Source of the DNA: Cryobacterium sp. PH31-O1
GTDB lineage: Bacteria; Actinomycetota; Actinomycetes; Actinomycetales; Microbacteriaceae
Direction: 5' to 3'
DNA: 64,000 bases
Assembly (NCBI RefSeq): GCF_030063455.1
Contig: NZ_JASITB010000001.1
Coordinates: 310,001-374,000, forward strand
The position numbers and the translations under genes are program-made. The notes under the pieces were generated by a model. That model worked only from the letters and a program-made list of their open reading frames with translations, had not been told where the DNA came from and searched no databases. This document shows, one piece after another, positions 31,764 through 42,284 of the stretch (positions are counted from its first letter, which is position 1; every line of letters begins with the position of its first letter).

Positions 31764-32759
31764 CTACAGACGCGAAGCGCTCGTGCTTGTGGCTGGAGCC
31801 TCGGGTGATTCGGTGTGGTCATCGGCATCATCGCTTTGATCCGCGGTGTTGTGATCGTCTGACTCCGAATCGCTGTCATCGAATTCTACCCCAGCGTCGG
31901 GCGCAATCCATTCGCGACCGGGCATATACGGGCTGGGTTCGAGACCCGGGTGGCGGTGGCGCTGCACGAGAATGATGACAAGGCCGAGCGCGATCGCCGC
32001 GAGAGCCGCCCAGACATTTGTGCGAATTCCGAAGTAAATCTCGCTCGGGTCGATGCGAATCGACTCAAAAAAGCTGCGACCCAGTCCATACCAGATGAGG
32101 TATGCGCCCAAGGTCTGGCCGAACCGCAGACGGAACTTGCGCTCGAGGTAGAGGATGACAGCGACGCCGAGAAGGTTCCAGATGATCTCGTAGAGAAAAG
32201 TTGGGTGGAACAGCGTGTCGGCTGGCAGCCCCAGCGGGAAGGCCGGATTGCTCGGCTGTATTTCCAGGCCCCAGGGCAGAGTCGTCGGCAGTCCGAACAG
32301 TTCCTTGTTGAACCAGTTTCCGAGACGCCCGGTGGCCTGCGCGACGAGCAGGGCAGGGGCGACAGCGTCGGCGAAGGTCCAGAAGCGGATGCCGGCCAGA
32401 CGACAGCCAATGTACGCACCAACCGCTCCACCCAGCAGCGACCCGAAGATAGCGTTGCCGCCCTCCCAGATGTACAGGGTGCGGAGCAGATCGGCTCCTT
32501 CGAAGAAGTAATCGCCCGGGTGGCTGAGCACATGGTAGATGCGGGCCCCGACGATGCCGAGGGGTACGGCCCACAGGATGATGTCGAGCACGACTCCCGG
32601 CTCGGCGCCGCGCTTGGTCAGGCGGCGGGAGGTGATGACCGTCGCGAGGATGATTCCGGCGAGAATGCACAGCGCGTAGGCGTGAATGCGGAACGGGCCG
32701 AGATCGAAGAAGCTCCAGTCGGGGCTCGGGATGCTCGTGCTCAGAAGACTCAAAGACAC
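31764..32759 (-). CDS. lgt: Prolipoprotein diacylglyceryl transferase
   Basis: 331 aa polytopic membrane enzyme that attaches diacylglycerol to the lipobox Cys of prolipoproteins. About seven hydrophobic segments. The Lgt signature GRLGNWFNKELFG lies near residue 145. The C-terminal tail of about 55 residues is hydrophilic and very acidic (DDSDSESDDHNTADQSDD), an actinobacterial extension. The GTG at 32759 (VSLSLLSTSIPSP) is preferred because AAAGG lies ten bases upstream; an ATG at 32777 would add six residues. It is 81 bases downstream of trpA. Confidence 0.95.
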   Translation of the reverse strand: MSLSLLSTSIPSPDWSFFDLGPFRIHAYALCILAGIILATVITSRRLTKRGAEPGVVLDIILWAVPLGIVGARIYHVLSHPGDYFFEGADLLRTLYIWEGGNAIFGSLLGGAVGAYIGCRLAGIRFWTFADAVAPALLVAQATGRLGNWFNKELFGLPTTLPWGLEIQPSNPAFPLGLPADTLFHPTFLYEIIWNLLGVAVILYLERKFRLRFGQTLGAYLIWYGLGRSFFESIRIDPSEIYFGIRTNVWAALAAIALGLVIILVQRHRHPGLEPSPYMPGREWIAPDAGVEFDDSDSESDDHNTADQSDDADDHTESPEAPATSTSASRL

Positions 32760-32840
32760 CTGGGTACTACCTTTCATCGTGACTCACGTCACCGGGGGCG
32801 AATCGATCGATCGCGTCGATTATTTTAGTGGAGAACGCGC

Positions 32841-33680
32841 TTAGGAGGCCGGGCGAATATCTTGCGCGCCGGCGGCGAGTTCGAGCGCCAAACGCGCCAC
32901 GGCCGGCACTCCCCCGTCGGTGAGCGCCTTGACGAGGGCTGAACCGACGATGGCGCCGTCGGCGTAGCCGAGGATTTCGCGCACCTGCTCGGGGGTGGAG
33001 ATGCCGAGGCCGACACACGCGCTGGTGCAGCCGACGTCGCGCAAGCGCTCCACCAAGATGCGTGCGGCCGCATCGACGCCGGCGCGAGCGCCCGTGGTAC
33101 CCATCGTCGAGACGGTGTAGACGAAGCCGCGGCTCGCTTCAATCGCCTGAACCAGGCGGGCATCGGAAGAGGACGGTGCGGCCAGGAAGACCCGGTCGAG
33201 TCCGGTGCGTTCGCTGGCAGCCATCCAGTCGCCCGCTTCGTCGGGAATCAGGTCGGGCGTGATCAGGCCGGCACCACCGGCGGTGCGCAGGTCGTCGGCG
33301 AAGCGTTCAACACCGTACTGCACGACCGGATTCCAGTAGGTCATGACAAGGACGGGGGCATCGACCTGGGCGGTGATGGCCTTGATGGCTTCGAACCCGT
33401 GAGCCAGTTTGAAACCATTGGCCAGTGCCTGCTGGGTGGCAGCCTGAATGACCGGGCCGTCCATGACCGGGTCGGAGTAGGGAAGGCCGAGTTCGATGAT
33501 GTCGACTCCGTTGGCAACGAGGGCCACCGCGGCGTCGATGCTCTCGTTCAGTGTGGGGAAACCGACCGGCAGGTAGCCGATGAGGGCGCCCCCGCCCTCG
33601 GAACGCCGCCGGGCAATGGTCTGCTCGACCGTGCTCACGGTGCCGCTCACGACTGGGTCACTGATTTTTTGGGGGTTCAT
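32841..33680 (-). CDS. trpA: Tryptophan synthase alpha subunit
   Basis: 279 aa TIM barrel that cleaves indole-3-glycerol phosphate to indole and glyceraldehyde-3-phosphate; indole passes to TrpB. Catalytic residues are seen in [19 protein letters not shown] (Glu63 and Asp74). The phosphate-binding glycine loop comes later ([10 protein letters not shown] and GAIVGSALV). The ATG overlaps the trpB stop by four bases (ATGA). Confidence 0.98.
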   Translation of the reverse strand: MNPQKISDPVVSGTVSTVEQTIARRRSEGGGALIGYLPVGFPTLNESIDAAVALVANGVDIIELGLPYSDPVMDGPVIQAATQQALANGFKLAHGFEAIKAITAQVDAPVLVMTYWNPVVQYGVERFADDLRTAGGAGLITPDLIPDEAGDWMAASERTGLDRVFLAAPSSSDARLVQAIEASRGFVYTVSTMGTTGARAGVDAAARILVERLRDVGCTSACVGLGISTPEQVREILGYADGAIVGSALVKALTDGGVPAVARLALELAAGAQDIRPAS

Positions 33681-34888
33681 GACTGCTCCGCGCCTTTGTC
33701 GAGCAGGTCGAAGTACCGGCCAGCTGTTTCCATGTCCTTGTCACCGCGGCCACTGAGATTGACCAGGATAGTCGCCTCCGGGCCGAGTGCGCGGCCGAGT
33801 TCGAGCGTACCGGCGAGGGCGTGCGACGACTCGATCGCTGGAATGATGCCCTCGGTTCGGCTCAACAGGCGCAGGGCGCTCATGGCCTCATCATCGGAGA
33901 TCGGCAGGTAGGTGGCCCGGCCGATGCTCGAGAGCCAGGCGTGCTCTGGACCGACTCCCGGGTAGTCGAGGCCGGCCGAAATGGAGTGTGACTCGATGGT
34001 CTGACCGTCTTCATCCTGCAGCAGCATGCTGCGGGCGCCGTGCAGCACTCCGGGACGGCCCTTGGTGATGGTTGCCGCGTGCCGCAATGTTTCGATGCCG
34101 TCTCCGGCCGCTTCGTAGCCGAACAGCGCAACATCGGGGTCGTCGAGGAAGGCGTGAAAGATTCCCATAGCGTTCGAGCCGCCGCCGACGCAGGCGGTGA
34201 CGGCGTCCGGCAGGCTGCCGGTCAGATCGAGAACCTGCTGGCGGGCCTCTTCCCCGATGATCTTCTGAAAGTCCCGCACCATGGCGGGGAACGGATGCGG
34301 TCCGGCCACGGTTCCGAAAATATAGTTGGTGGTCTCCACGTTGGTGACCCAGTCACGCATGGCGTCGTTGATGGCGTCTTTCAGGGTGCGTGAGCCGGTC
34401 TTGACCGGCACGACCTCGGCGCCGAGCAGACGCATCCTGGCTACGTTGAGCGCTTGACGCTCGGTATCGACCTCGCCCATGTAGACAACACATTCCAGCC
34501 CAAACAGGGCGGCGACGGTAGCCGTTGCCACGCCGTGCTGACCGGCTCCGGTTTCAGCGATCACGCGAGTCTTGCCGATGCGCTTGGTGAGCAGGGCCTG
34601 GCCCAGTGCGTTGTTGATCTTGTGCGAACCGGTGTGGTTGAGGTCTTCGCGCTTGAGGATGATGCGGGCGCCGCCGGCATACTCGGCGAAGCGCGGCACC
34701 TCGGTGATGATGGAGGGGCGACCGGTGTAGCTATGGTGCAACTCCATCAGCGCCGCAGCGAAGGCGGGATCCTTCTTGGCGAGTTCGTATTCCGCCGTGA
34801 GTTCGTCGAGGGCCGCCACGAGGGACTCGGGCACGAATCTGCCGCCGAAGTCGCCAAAATACGGGCCGGACTGTGTACGCAAAGACAT
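33677..34888 (-). CDS. trpB: Tryptophan synthase beta subunit
   Basis: 403 aa PLP enzyme condensing indole with serine. The start is [20 protein letters not shown] at 34888; the open frame runs further upstream but that part lies in trpC. Lys90 in [14 protein letters not shown] holds [17 protein letters not shown] and the phosphate-binding GGGSNAMG are present. The ATG follows the trpC stop with one base between, and its end overlaps trpA, so TrpB and TrpA are coupled for complex formation. Confidence 0.98.
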   Translation of the reverse strand: MSLRTQSGPYFGDFGGRFVPESLVAALDELTAEYELAKKDPAFAAALMELHHSYTGRPSIITEVPRFAEYAGGARIILKREDLNHTGSHKINNALGQALLTKRIGKTRVIAETGAGQHGVATATVAALFGLECVVYMGEVDTERQALNVARMRLLGAEVVPVKTGSRTLKDAINDAMRDWVTNVETTNYIFGTVAGPHPFPAMVRDFQKIIGEEARQQVLDLTGSLPDAVTACVGGGSNAMGIFHAFLDDPDVALFGYEAAGDGIETLRHAATITKGRPGVLHGARSMLLQDEDGQTIESHSISAGLDYPGVGPEHAWLSSIGRATYLPISDDEAMSALRLLSRTEGIIPAIESSHALAGTLELGRALGPEATILVNLSGRGDKDMETAGRYFDLLDKGAEQS

Positions 34889-34889
34889 T

Positions 34890-35660
34890 TTAGACCGCCA
34901 AAAACTCGGAGAGGGTTCGGATGGGATCACTCGTGACGAGCGCTTCGCCGACCAGCACGACGTCGGCACCGGCAGCACGGTAGTGTGCGACGTCGGCGGC
35001 GGTCTTGACGGCGGATTCGGCGACGCGGATGACGCCGGAGGGGATTTTGTCGGCGAGAGCGCCGAAGAGGTTCTGGTCGAGTTCAAAAGTGGACAGGTTG
35101 CGTGCGTTGACACCGACCAGATTTGCGCCGATATCGAGCGCCCGGCTCACTTCGTCACCGCTGTGCGTTTCGACCAGCGCAGTCATGCCGAGTTCGCGGA
35201 TGAGATCGTGCAGGGAGACCAGGGTGACCTGGTCGAGGGCGGCCACGATGAGCAGCACGAGGTCGGCGCCGGCCGCGCGGGCCTCAAACACCTGGTAGGG
35301 CGTGCCGATGAAGTCCTTGCGAAGGATGGGAATGCTCACGGCAGCGCGCACCTGCTCGAGGTCGGTCAGCGAGCCGTGAAAACGGCGACCCTCGGTGAGT
35401 ACGCTGATGGCGCTCGCACCGCCGGTCTCGTAGGAGACGGCCAGGGCTGCCGGATCGCTGATGGCGGCCAGGGAGCCGCGGCTCGGGCTGGACCGCTTGA
35501 TCTCTGCCAGAATTTTGACGCGATCGGTCGGGGCCAGGGCTGCCAGCGCGTCGAGAGCGGGCGCGTGAGCGCGCGCCGAAGCCTCCACGCTTGCCAGCGG
35601 GCGAGTGAGGAGGCGTTGTTCGGCGTCGGAGAGCGCGCCAGCGAGAAGTTCTTGGAGCAC
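34890..35660 (-). CDS. trpC: Indole-3-glycerol phosphate synthase
   Basis: 256 aa single-function TrpC (no TrpF fusion). TIM barrel with the signature [13 protein letters not shown] around residues 50-62, [13 protein letters not shown], and the C-terminal phosphate site ([10 protein letters not shown]). It converts CdRP to indole-3-glycerol phosphate. Nineteen bases separate it from the small HGxxPAAW gene upstream. trpD and trpF are not in this cluster and must lie elsewhere; in actinobacteria PriA/HisA often replaces TrpF. Confidence 0.97.
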   Translation of the reverse strand: MLQELLAGALSDAEQRLLTRPLASVEASARAHAPALDALAALAPTDRVKILAEIKRSSPSRGSLAAISDPAALAVSYETGGASAISVLTEGRRFHGSLTDLEQVRAAVSIPILRKDFIGTPYQVFEARAAGADLVLLIVAALDQVTLVSLHDLIRELGMTALVETHSGDEVSRALDIGANLVGVNARNLSTFELDQNLFGALADKIPSGVIRVAESAVKTAADVAHYRAAGADVVLVGEALVTSDPIRTLSEFLAV

Positions 35661-35679
35661 CAGGTCTCAGCGCAGCCGG

Positions 35680-35910
35680 TTAGTGGCCGTGCGAGGTAGC
35701 GGGCGCAGCACTGACGCCGTAGCCGACCTTGCTGAGCACATAGCCAACGATTACACCGACGATGAGCAGCCCGAATGAGGCCCAGACGAGCCAGGCCAGT
35801 TCGAAGAAGAAGGCGATGGTTCCGATGGTGAAGGCTGCCAGCATGATGGTGACAGCGGTCCAGGCCGCCGCGGAGTGGCCGTGTCCGGGATCTGACAGAT
35901 CGATGCTCAT
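35680..35910 (-). CDS. HGxxPAAW-family small membrane protein
   Basis: 76 aa. The N-terminal motif GHGHSAAAW is followed by two hydrophobic segments (about residues 17-37 and 40-62) and a short His-containing tail ending SHGH. The family is found between trpE and trpC in many actinobacteria; its role is unknown. The ATG has a GAGGAGA site. The position in the trp operon suggests cotranscription, not proven function in tryptophan synthesis. Confidence 0.88.
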   Translation of the reverse strand: MSIDLSDPGHGHSAAAWTAVTIMLAAFTIGTIAFFFELAWLVWASFGLLIVGVIVGYVLSKVGYGVSAAPATSHGH

Positions 35911-35978
35911 GGTTCTCCTCGTGAATACGTTTAGTGCGTGGATAAGCGGGTTAAGTCTAGCGGAGCGGTGGCCGGCGT

Positions 35979-36638
35979 TCAGCGAGCGGTCGGGTCTTCG
36001 CCGCGACTGAGGTCGTCCCAGTCGCCGACGGAGTCGTTGGCTGCGACCTCGGTAGGCTCGTAGCCGACCGGCGGCACGGCGGTGTCGGACCCGTCCGGCG
36101 ACGCCACCGTTTCAAAGCGCACAGCCTGGTATTTGCGCGTCTGGCCGGGCCAGCGGGCGCTCGTCAGAATGACCGCCACTCCGGTGGCCGCCATGATGAC
36201 GGCGGCAGCCAGGGCGACGAAGGGCCAGGGCGTCACGACCGTACCGATAACGCTGAGCTTGATGGATTCGTGCCCGGCGATCCCGGTCGCGGCGGTGACC
36301 GCGGCTGCGCTGGCCTGGGACGGGTCCTCGACCGCGAGGTACGCAGCAAGGAACACCGAAAACCCCAGCAGCACCTCGAGTGCACCGAGCACGACGCGGA
36401 TAAACCGCCCGGCAATGGTGAGGGCTCCGGCGAGGGCGAATCCGGAGAGGGCCAGTGCCGTCAGGGCAGGAGCGGCGACGGCCCCGTCGATCTCCAATAC
36501 CTGCGTGCCGGCATCGGGCAGCCCGACTTCGGCCTGCACCCACATTTGGGTCCAGGCCAGCAGGGCCAGCGAGCTCGCGGCCAGGACCGTGAGGATGAGC
36601 ACGAGTTTGAGCCGGCGCGGGGGCATCCGTTCTGCCAT
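35979..36638 (-). CDS. Trp operon-associated membrane protein
   Basis: 219 aa with four predicted transmembrane segments (around residues 10-28, 50-70, 78-100 and 138-160) and a hydrophilic C-terminal tail. It matches the Trp_oprn_chp family found directly after trpE in actinobacteria. The start overlaps the trpE stop by one base (TAATG). Function unknown; perhaps tryptophan- or precursor-related transport, but nothing in the sequence shows this. Confidence 0.88.
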   Translation of the reverse strand: MAERMPPRRLKLVLILTVLAASSLALLAWTQMWVQAEVGLPDAGTQVLEIDGAVAAPALTALALSGFALAGALTIAGRFIRVVLGALEVLLGFSVFLAAYLAVEDPSQASAAAVTAATGIAGHESIKLSVIGTVVTPWPFVALAAAVIMAATGVAVILTSARWPGQTRKYQAVRFETVASPDGSDTAVPPVGYEPTEVAANDSVGDWDDLSRGEDPTAR

Positions 36639-38194
36639 TAGAACACCCGCCGCATCGCGTTGGCCACGGCCACCGCACGCAGGGGCGCGGCCGCCTTGTT
36701 CTTAGACTCCTGGTACTCGGAAGCAGGATCGGAGTCGGTGACGACGCCACCGCCGGCCTGCACACGGGCGACGCCGTCCTTGATGGTGGCGGTGCGGATG
36801 GCGATGGCGAGGTCGGCGTCGCCGGCGAAGCCGAAGTAGCCCACCACTCCCCCGTACACGCCGCGTTGGGCCGGTTCGAGGGCGTCGATGATCTCGAGTG
36901 CCCGAGGCTTCGGCGCGCCAGACAGGGTTCCGGCCGGAAAGGTGGCGCGGAAGACGTCGATGGCGGTCTTGCCGGGGACGAGGTTGCCCTCGACCGAGGA
37001 GACCAGGTGCATGATGTGGCTGAAGCGTTCTATGCGCATGAACTCGGTCACTTCAACGGATCCGGCCAGGCAAACCTTGAGCAGGTCGTTGCGGGCGAGG
37101 TCGACGAGCATGAGGTGCTCTGCGCGTTCCTTGGGATCTTCGGCGAGTTCGATCGCGTAGTCGGCGTCGGCATCCGGCGTACTGCCGCGGGGTTTGGAGC
37201 CGGCGATCGGGTGCGTGAAGACGCGTTGGCCCTGCACCTTGACGAGCGCTTCGGGTGACGAACCGACAATCCAGTAGGGGTCACCGCCCGGCGTCTCGAG
37301 GCTGAGCAGGTACATGTACGGGCTGGGATTGAGGCTGCGCAGTACCCGGTAGACGTCTATGGGGTGGGCCGTGCAGACCTGGTCGAAGCGCTGCGAGATG
37401 ACGACCTGAAACACGTCGCCGTCGACGATGTGCTGCTTGCCGATATTGACGGCGGCGAGAAAATCATCGCGGGTGGTTCGATAGCTTGGCGCGCTCGGAG
37501 CTTGCAGGTCGACCTCGGCGAGCCAGGCTTCGGCGGGCGCGGCCAGGCGCTTCTGCAGGGAGTCCAGCCGTGCGGACGCGTCAGCCCACAGCTCGTCGGG
37601 CGTGTCGGTGCCGTCGCCGAGCACGTTGGCGATCAGTTGCACCGTGCCGTACTTGTGGTCGAGCACGACGAGGTCGGCGACGAAGCTGAAAGACTGACCC
37701 GGCACATCGTAATCGGCCGGCGGCTGGTGCGGCAGGCGCTCAATCTGGCGAATCGCCTCCCAGCCGATGAAGCCGACCAGCCCGCCGGTCAGCGGCGGGT
37801 GCTCGGGCAGCCGCGGCGTCTGCCAGCGGTCGAAGAGGTAGGCCAGGGCGGCGAGCGGTCCGAGCGTCGCAGCGGAGCCGAGGGCGCGGTCAGCGGAGAG
37901 TCCGTAGTCGATCCAACGAGTGTCGTCACCCTCCTGGGTGAGCACGCCGAAGGAGGAGACCCCGACGAAGGAGAATCGCGACCAGATCCCGCCCTGTTCG
38001 GCGGATTCCAGCAGAAAACTGCCCGGCAGGCCGTTGGCGAGCTTGCGATAAATGCCGACCGGGGTTTCCCCGTCGGCGAAGAGCTCACGAATGACCGGGA
38101 TGACCCGGTGCGCGTCGATGAGCGCATCGAACTGGGCGCGCGTGGTGGAGCCGGCCGTGCGGGCGCCGGTTGCGGCTGGGGTGCTATCGGTCAT
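36638..38194 (-). CDS. trpE: Anthranilate synthase component I
   Basis: 518 aa. The N-terminal LLES motif ([12 protein letters not shown]) is the tryptophan feedback site. The catalytic C-terminal chorismate-binding domain has [50 protein letters not shown] and GGVVGYFGF. It takes ammonia from TrpG, which is not encoded in this cluster. The start overlaps the hisI stop by four bases, so there is no room for a leader-peptide attenuator: trp expression would follow the upstream his genes unless an internal promoter exists. Confidence 0.98.
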   Translation of the reverse strand: MTDSTPAATGARTAGSTTRAQFDALIDAHRVIPVIRELFADGETPVGIYRKLANGLPGSFLLESAEQGGIWSRFSFVGVSSFGVLTQEGDDTRWIDYGLSADRALGSAATLGPLAALAYLFDRWQTPRLPEHPPLTGGLVGFIGWEAIRQIERLPHQPPADYDVPGQSFSFVADLVVLDHKYGTVQLIANVLGDGTDTPDELWADASARLDSLQKRLAAPAEAWLAEVDLQAPSAPSYRTTRDDFLAAVNIGKQHIVDGDVFQVVISQRFDQVCTAHPIDVYRVLRSLNPSPYMYLLSLETPGGDPYWIVGSSPEALVKVQGQRVFTHPIAGSKPRGSTPDADADYAIELAEDPKERAEHLMLVDLARNDLLKVCLAGSVEVTEFMRIERFSHIMHLVSSVEGNLVPGKTAIDVFRATFPAGTLSGAPKPRALEIIDALEPAQRGVYGGVVGYFGFAGDADLAIAIRTATIKDGVARVQAGGGVVTDSDPASEYQESKNKAAAPLRAVAVANAMRRVF

Positions 38195-38556
38195 TCCATA
38201 GGCCTTTCCAAGCTGATTGCACCCAGATCGCGGCCGTCAAAGCAGGTGCGCGTGCCGGTGTGGCAGGCCGCGCCGACCTGGTCGACCTGCACGAGCAGGG
38301 TGTCGTTGTCGCAGTCGAAAGCGGCGGAGTGCACGTACTGGGCGTGCCCGGAGGTGTCGCCCTTGCGCCAGAACTCCTGCCGGCTGCGTGACCAGAACGT
38401 GACGCGCCCCTCGGTGAGGGTGCGGCGCAGCGCTTCCCGGTTCATCCAGCCGAGCATGAGTACCTCGCGGCTGTCGAACTGCTGGATGACGGCGGGCAGC
38501 AGTCCGGCGTCGTTGAAAATTGCAGCATCAAGCTGATCGGTGAGGTCGGCGCTCAT
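38191..38556 (-). CDS. hisI: Phosphoribosyl-AMP cyclohydrolase
   Basis: 121 aa, single-function HisI (HisE is separate in this genome at 40252). Third step of histidine synthesis. Signature blocks [34 protein letters not shown] and the metal-binding [20 protein letters not shown] are all present. The start overlaps the hisF stop by one base, and its stop overlaps trpE, so histidine and tryptophan genes are physically fused here. Confidence 0.97.
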   Translation of the reverse strand: MSADLTDQLDAAIFNDAGLLPAVIQQFDSREVLMLGWMNREALRRTLTEGRVTFWSRSRQEFWRKGDTSGHAQYVHSAAFDCDNDTLLVQVDQVGAACHTGTRTCFDGRDLGAISLERPME

Positions 38557-39317
38557 CAGCGCACCAGCATTCCGGCTTCAGACAGCTCGCGCTTGACGTC
38601 GCCTATGGTCAGTTGTGCAGAGTGAAAAACGGATGCCGCCAGCACGGCGTCCGCCCCGGCCCGGATGGCCGGTGGAAAGTCTTCAACCCGTCCGGCGCCG
38701 CCGGAGGCGATCACCGGTACCCGGCTGTTGGCCCGCATGAGCGCGATGAGCTCGGTATCGAAGCCGGCTTTGGTGCCGTCGGCGTCAATCGAGTTGACCA
38801 GGAGTTCCCCGGCTCCCAGCTCGATCGCTTGCCGGGCCCAGGCGACGGCGTCCAGATCGGTCTCGGTGCGCCCACCGTGGGTGGTGACGACGAAGCCGCT
38901 CTCGGTGCGTTGGGAACGTTTGACATCGAGGCTTAACACGAGCACCTGGGCGCCGAACCGGTCGGCGATTTCGCCGATCAGGGCCGGCCGGGCGATGGCT
39001 GCGCTGTTCACGCCGACCTTGTCGGCGCCGCTCGCCTGCAGGCGAGAGACGTCTTCGACGCTGCGAATGCCTCCGCCGACGGTGAGCGGAATGAACACCT
39101 GCTCAGCGGTCGCGCGCACCACGTCGTAGGTTGTCGCGCGATTATCGACCGTCGCAGTGACATCGAGAAAGGTGAGCTCGTCGGCGCCCTGCTCGTAGTA
39201 CCGGCGCGCGAGTTCGACCGGGTCGCCGGCGTCGCGCAGGTTCTGAAAGTTGACCCCCTTGACGACGCGACCGTTGGCCACGTCGAGGCAGGGAATGACG
39301 CGCACACTCAGGCTCAT
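38556..39317 (-). CDS. hisF: Imidazole glycerol phosphate synthase cyclase subunit
   Basis: 253 aa TIM barrel. Start [20 protein letters not shown] at 39317 with GGAGGAG upstream; the frame is open further upstream but without homologous residues. Catalytic Asp in IPCLDV and in [18 protein letters not shown] and ASGGAG form the phosphate sites. It uses ammonia from HisH, which is not next to it: hisH, hisA, hisB, hisC and hisD lie elsewhere. Confidence 0.97.
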   Translation of the reverse strand: MSLSVRVIPCLDVANGRVVKGVNFQNLRDAGDPVELARRYYEQGADELTFLDVTATVDNRATTYDVVRATAEQVFIPLTVGGGIRSVEDVSRLQASGADKVGVNSAAIARPALIGEIADRFGAQVLVLSLDVKRSQRTESGFVVTTHGGRTETDLDAVAWARQAIELGAGELLVNSIDADGTKAGFDTELIALMRANSRVPVIASGGAGRVEDFPPAIRAGADAVLAASVFHSAQLTIGDVKRELSEAGMLVR

Positions 39318-39340
39318 CGCTAGTTCTCCTCCGCTGGTTC

Positions 39341-40180
39341 TTAGAGGCGGGCGTTGTGAATGGTTGTGACCAGAATGGCCCTGGCGCCGAGGGCGTAGAG
39401 CGCGTCCATCACGTTGTTCATATCGAGGCGGGCGATCATGACCCGCACGGCCGCCCACTCGGGATCGTGCAGGGAGGAGACCGTCGGCGACTCGATGCCG
39501 GGAGCGAGCGCTGCGGCGGCGTCGAGCAGGGCGAGCGGGATGTCGTAATCGAGCAGCACATACTGGCGAGCCACCAGCACGCCCTGCAGGCGACGCAGCA
39601 GCGTGTCAATTCCGGCCTTGTCATTGGTGGAGCTGATCAGTACGGCGGTGGATTCGAGGATGACCGGTCCGAAGATTTCGAGGCCGGCCTTGCGCAGCGT
39701 GGTGCCGGTGGAGACGACGTCGGCGACGGCATCCGCTACGCCGAGCTGCACGGCGGATTCGACCGCGCCGTCGAGTTCGACCAGCTCGACGGTCACCGAG
39801 TGGGTGGCGAGGAAACGTTCGACCAGGCCAGGGTAGCTCGTCGCGACGCGCAGGCCGTGGAGGTCTTTCAGCTCGGTGAAGCGGCCGGCCGGCCCGGCGA
39901 AACGAAAGGTGGAGTCGCCGAAGTCGAGGCTGGCGATCTCAACCGCCTTCGAGTGCGAGTCAAGCAGCAGGTCGCGGCCTGTGATTCCGACGTCGAGGGC
40001 GCCGGATCCGACGTAGGTGGCGATATCGCGGGGACGCAGGTAGAAGAATTCAACCCCGTTGCGGGGGTCAGCGGTGACAAGGTCGCGCGGGTCGCGGCGG
40101 CCGGTATAGCCGGCTTCGGCGAGCATCTGCGCGGCGGTTTCAGACAATGAACCCTTGTTGGGCACGGCAATTCTCAGCAT
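39341..40180 (-). CDS. hisG: ATP phosphoribosyltransferase
   Basis: 279 aa, long form with the C-terminal regulatory (histidine-binding) ACT-like domain, so no HisZ is needed. It commits PRPP and ATP to histidine synthesis. Start [14 protein letters not shown] at 40180 with GAGAG nearby; a longer frame to 40255 lacks support. The PRPP-binding region reads [13 protein letters not shown] and the active site [11 protein letters not shown]. Confidence 0.97.
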   Translation of the reverse strand: MLRIAVPNKGSLSETAAQMLAEAGYTGRRDPRDLVTADPRNGVEFFYLRPRDIATYVGSGALDVGITGRDLLLDSHSKAVEIASLDFGDSTFRFAGPAGRFTELKDLHGLRVATSYPGLVERFLATHSVTVELVELDGAVESAVQLGVADAVADVVSTGTTLRKAGLEIFGPVILESTAVLISSTNDKAGIDTLLRRLQGVLVARQYVLLDYDIPLALLDAAAALAPGIESPTVSSLHDPEWAAVRVMIARLDMNNVMDALYALGARAILVTTIHNARL

Positions 40181-40251
40181 GGGACTACTCTCTCGGTTTT
40201 GTTTCACACGACTCGTGACTGATATGGGCCAGCATTGGGCGCTGGCGCAGG

Positions 40252-40515
40252 TCACAAATGTCGGTAAATGTCGGCCGGAGAGAGCCCCTTGGCGATCATC
40301 ATGACCTGCAGGTGGTATAGCAATTGGGAGATTTCAGCGGAGGTTTCGTCATCGCTTTGAAACTCGGCGGCCATCCAGACTTCGGCGGCTTCCTCAACAA
40401 TTTTCTTGCCGATGGCGTGCACGCCGGCGTCGAGTTCACGTACGGTGCCGGAGCCCTCTGGGCGGGTGCGGGCCTTGTCGCTCAGTTCTACGAAAAGGTC
40501 ATCGAAAGTTTTCAC
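40252..40515 (-). CDS. hisE: Phosphoribosyl-ATP pyrophosphatase
   Basis: 87 aa all-helical MazG-like hydrolase, second step of histidine synthesis. The conserved [20 protein letters not shown] (metal-binding acidic cluster) is intact, followed by [13 protein letters not shown]. The start is GTG at 40515, overlapping the rpe stop by four bases. It lies 71 bases before hisG, so rpe-hisE-hisG are probably cotranscribed. Confidence 0.96.
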   Translation of the reverse strand: MKTFDDLFVELSDKARTRPEGSGTVRELDAGVHAIGKKIVEEAAEVWMAAEFQSDDETSAEISQLLYHLQVMMIAKGLSPADIYRHL

Positions 40516-41195
40516 GACTCTAGGTTACCCGCCCCGTGACGGTGGCTGGCCGCGCGCTCGCGCAGCAGAGCGATCTGGGCGGCCGGATTGTCAGCACCAA
40601 ACACGCTGGAACCGGCCACAAAAGTGTCTGCGCCGGCTGCAGCGGCGATCTGGATGGTCTGCTCGGTGATGCCGCCGTCGACCTGCAGCCAGAGGTCAAG
40701 GTCGCTGCCCTGTACTTTCGCGCGCAGCTGCGCCAGCTTCGGCATGGTCGATTCCATGAAGCTCTGCCCCCCGAAACCGGGTTCGACGGTCATTACGAGC
40801 ACCTGGTCGAATTCGGGGAGCAGCTCAAGGTAGGGCGTGACGTCGGTGCCCGGTTTAAGCGCAATTCCGGCGCGGGCACCGATCTGGCGCAACCGACGGG
40901 CCAGCGCGACCGGTTCGGTGGTGGCCTCGGCGTGGAAGGTGACCGAGAAAGCGCCAGCCTCGGCGTAGCCGGGCGCCCACCGCTCGGGGTCGTCGATCAT
41001 CAAGTGGATGTCGAGCGGCAGCGGCGACACCTGCTGCAGGCGTTCGACCATGCCGAGGCCAAAGGTGAGATTCGGCACGAAGTGGTTGTCCATGATGTCG
41101 ACGTGCACCAGATCGGCCGTGCGAATGCGACCCAGCTCGCTCTCAAAGTTCGCGAAATCAGCGGCGAGGATGCTGGGGTTGATGCGGTTGGCCAT
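40512..41195 (-). CDS. rpe: Ribulose-phosphate 3-epimerase
   Basis: 227 aa TIM barrel interconverting ribulose-5-P and xylulose-5-P. Start residues [17 protein letters not shown], then the metal/catalytic motif [40 protein letters not shown] and the C-terminal [10 protein letters not shown] with [13 protein letters not shown]. The ATG has TAGGCT six bases upstream and no ribosome site, so it likely starts a leaderless transcript reading on through the his and trp genes. Confidence 0.97.
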   Translation of the reverse strand: MANRINPSILAADFANFESELGRIRTADLVHVDIMDNHFVPNLTFGLGMVERLQQVSPLPLDIHLMIDDPERWAPGYAEAGAFSVTFHAEATTEPVALARRLRQIGARAGIALKPGTDVTPYLELLPEFDQVLVMTVEPGFGGQSFMESTMPKLAQLRAKVQGSDLDLWLQVDGGITEQTIQIAAAAGADTFVAGSSVFGADNPAAQIALLRERAASHRHGAGNLES

Positions 41196-41201
41196 CCGCT
41201 C

Positions 41202-41207
41202 AGCCTA
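41202..41207 (-). promoter_or_regulatory. Putative leaderless promoter -10 of rpe-his-trp
   Basis: TAGGCT on the minus strand, six bases before the rpe ATG (41195). If real it heads the whole rpe-his-trp run. Confidence 0.5.
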
Positions 41208-41367
41208 GCGAGCTACAGCTGCGCACGTGGCTACCCTCGGGTAGTTCGCACCGCTCGTCGGATGGTCACCTATCTTCACGTGATGCAACGACCGGAAGCC
41301 CCGAATTGTCGCGATTCGGCCGGGACGTAACCTCTGCCCCGGGCCAGACGGAGCCCGTCTCAGGCCG

Positions 41368-42197
41368 TCAGGAGGTCGCGTCGGACCAGCGCTGGCCTAT
41401 TTGTTCCAGTTGGGTTGTTCGGTGGTGGGTGGTGAGGGGTCCGTCGAGGCCGTCGATCCAGCCGGCGCCGCGGCCGGCGAGGAGGTCGTTGATGTTGATG
41501 TGTACGAGTACGGTGGGGGCGGCTCCGCCCATGGTGGGGGTGTCGGGGTGTCGGGTTGTCGGGCGGCGGGTTCGAAGACGGCGCGGAGGATGCCGGCTCG
41601 TTTCTCGCTGATGGACCGGGTGTCGTCGGGTTGTTGCGGGCAGGGACCGAGCCCGTCGGGCTGAACACTCTCTTCGGCTTCGGCTTCGGCTTCGGTTTCG
41701 GCCTCGACTTCTGCCTCAGCCTCCGTCGGTTTCTCGGCAACAGCCTCGGCCGGGTTCTCGCTGGCCGCAGATTCCTCGTTGGTGGTGGTGCCGGGGACGG
41801 CTCCGTTCTGCAGGGCATCGCCAAGAACGGGGTATATGGGGGTGAGGGGGCGGCCGAGCAGCATCCGTTGGCCGGTTTCCGCGCCGAGCGCGGCACGCTG
41901 GCGCACCTGGGCGCGGGAGACCCGGGCCAGGGTGCAGACCAGCTCGACGCCGCTGCGGCAGCCGAGCCGACGCGCCAAGGTCGGCGCGGCCAAAACCACC
42001 GCCGCACCGGCGGCCGTCTGGGCCGCCACACTCTGGCCGGCGGTAGCCCGAGCTGCGGCGCTCTTCGCGGCGGAAGCATCGAAGTACTCGGAGAGGCGGA
42101 GCACATCGGTCGTGGACAGCACCCGGGCTCCATCGACGACTCGGCCCACGCTCTCCAAAGCCAGCAGCATAGTCAGGGATTCCTCGTCACCGAGCAA
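41368..42197 (-). pseudogene. Decayed DUF222/HNH-endonuclease gene
   Basis: An open frame of 266 codons from 42197 resembles the N-terminal part of the DUF222 family found in many copies in Microbacteriaceae: GCRSGVELVCTLARVSRAQV, then LTPIYPVLGDALQNGAV. The middle of the family is missing and replaced by a Glu/Ala-rich run (41669-41735). A second family block, SISEKRAGILRAVFEPAARQ, follows in frame. After it, an 8-base tandem duplication (two copies of CCGACACC) shifts the frame. The expected continuation, MGGAAPTVLVHININDLL then GRGAGWIDGLDGPL, is in another frame and ends at a stop at 41368. The C-terminal HNH domain is absent. The parental family is assigned from memory. Confidence 0.7.
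41669..41735 (-). repeat. Hexanucleotide repeat coding Glu-Ala run
   Basis: Repeated GGCTTC-type hexamers (plus strand) encode a run of alternating Glu and Ala on the minus strand inside the DUF222 remnant. It sits where the central domain of the family should be. Confidence 0.75.
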
Positions 42198-42284
42198 CTA
42201 TTTGGACGCGCTTATGGAGGGTATTAGCACGGGACGCCCCGAGATGGCGGTAATCACAGGCCTATGCTGATTCCCAAAATCGTG

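Noticed and set aside
38150..38260. Trp leader peptide or T-box before trpE
   Set aside because: trpE overlaps hisI by four bases; no leader space, no run of Trp codons and no T-box core.
41233..41360. Three short inverted repeats (CTACCC/GGGTAG, CCGAAT/ATTCGG, AGACGG/CCGTCT) downstream of the DUF222 remnant
   Set aside because: Each has only six base pairs; they may be debris or weak terminators but cannot be assigned.
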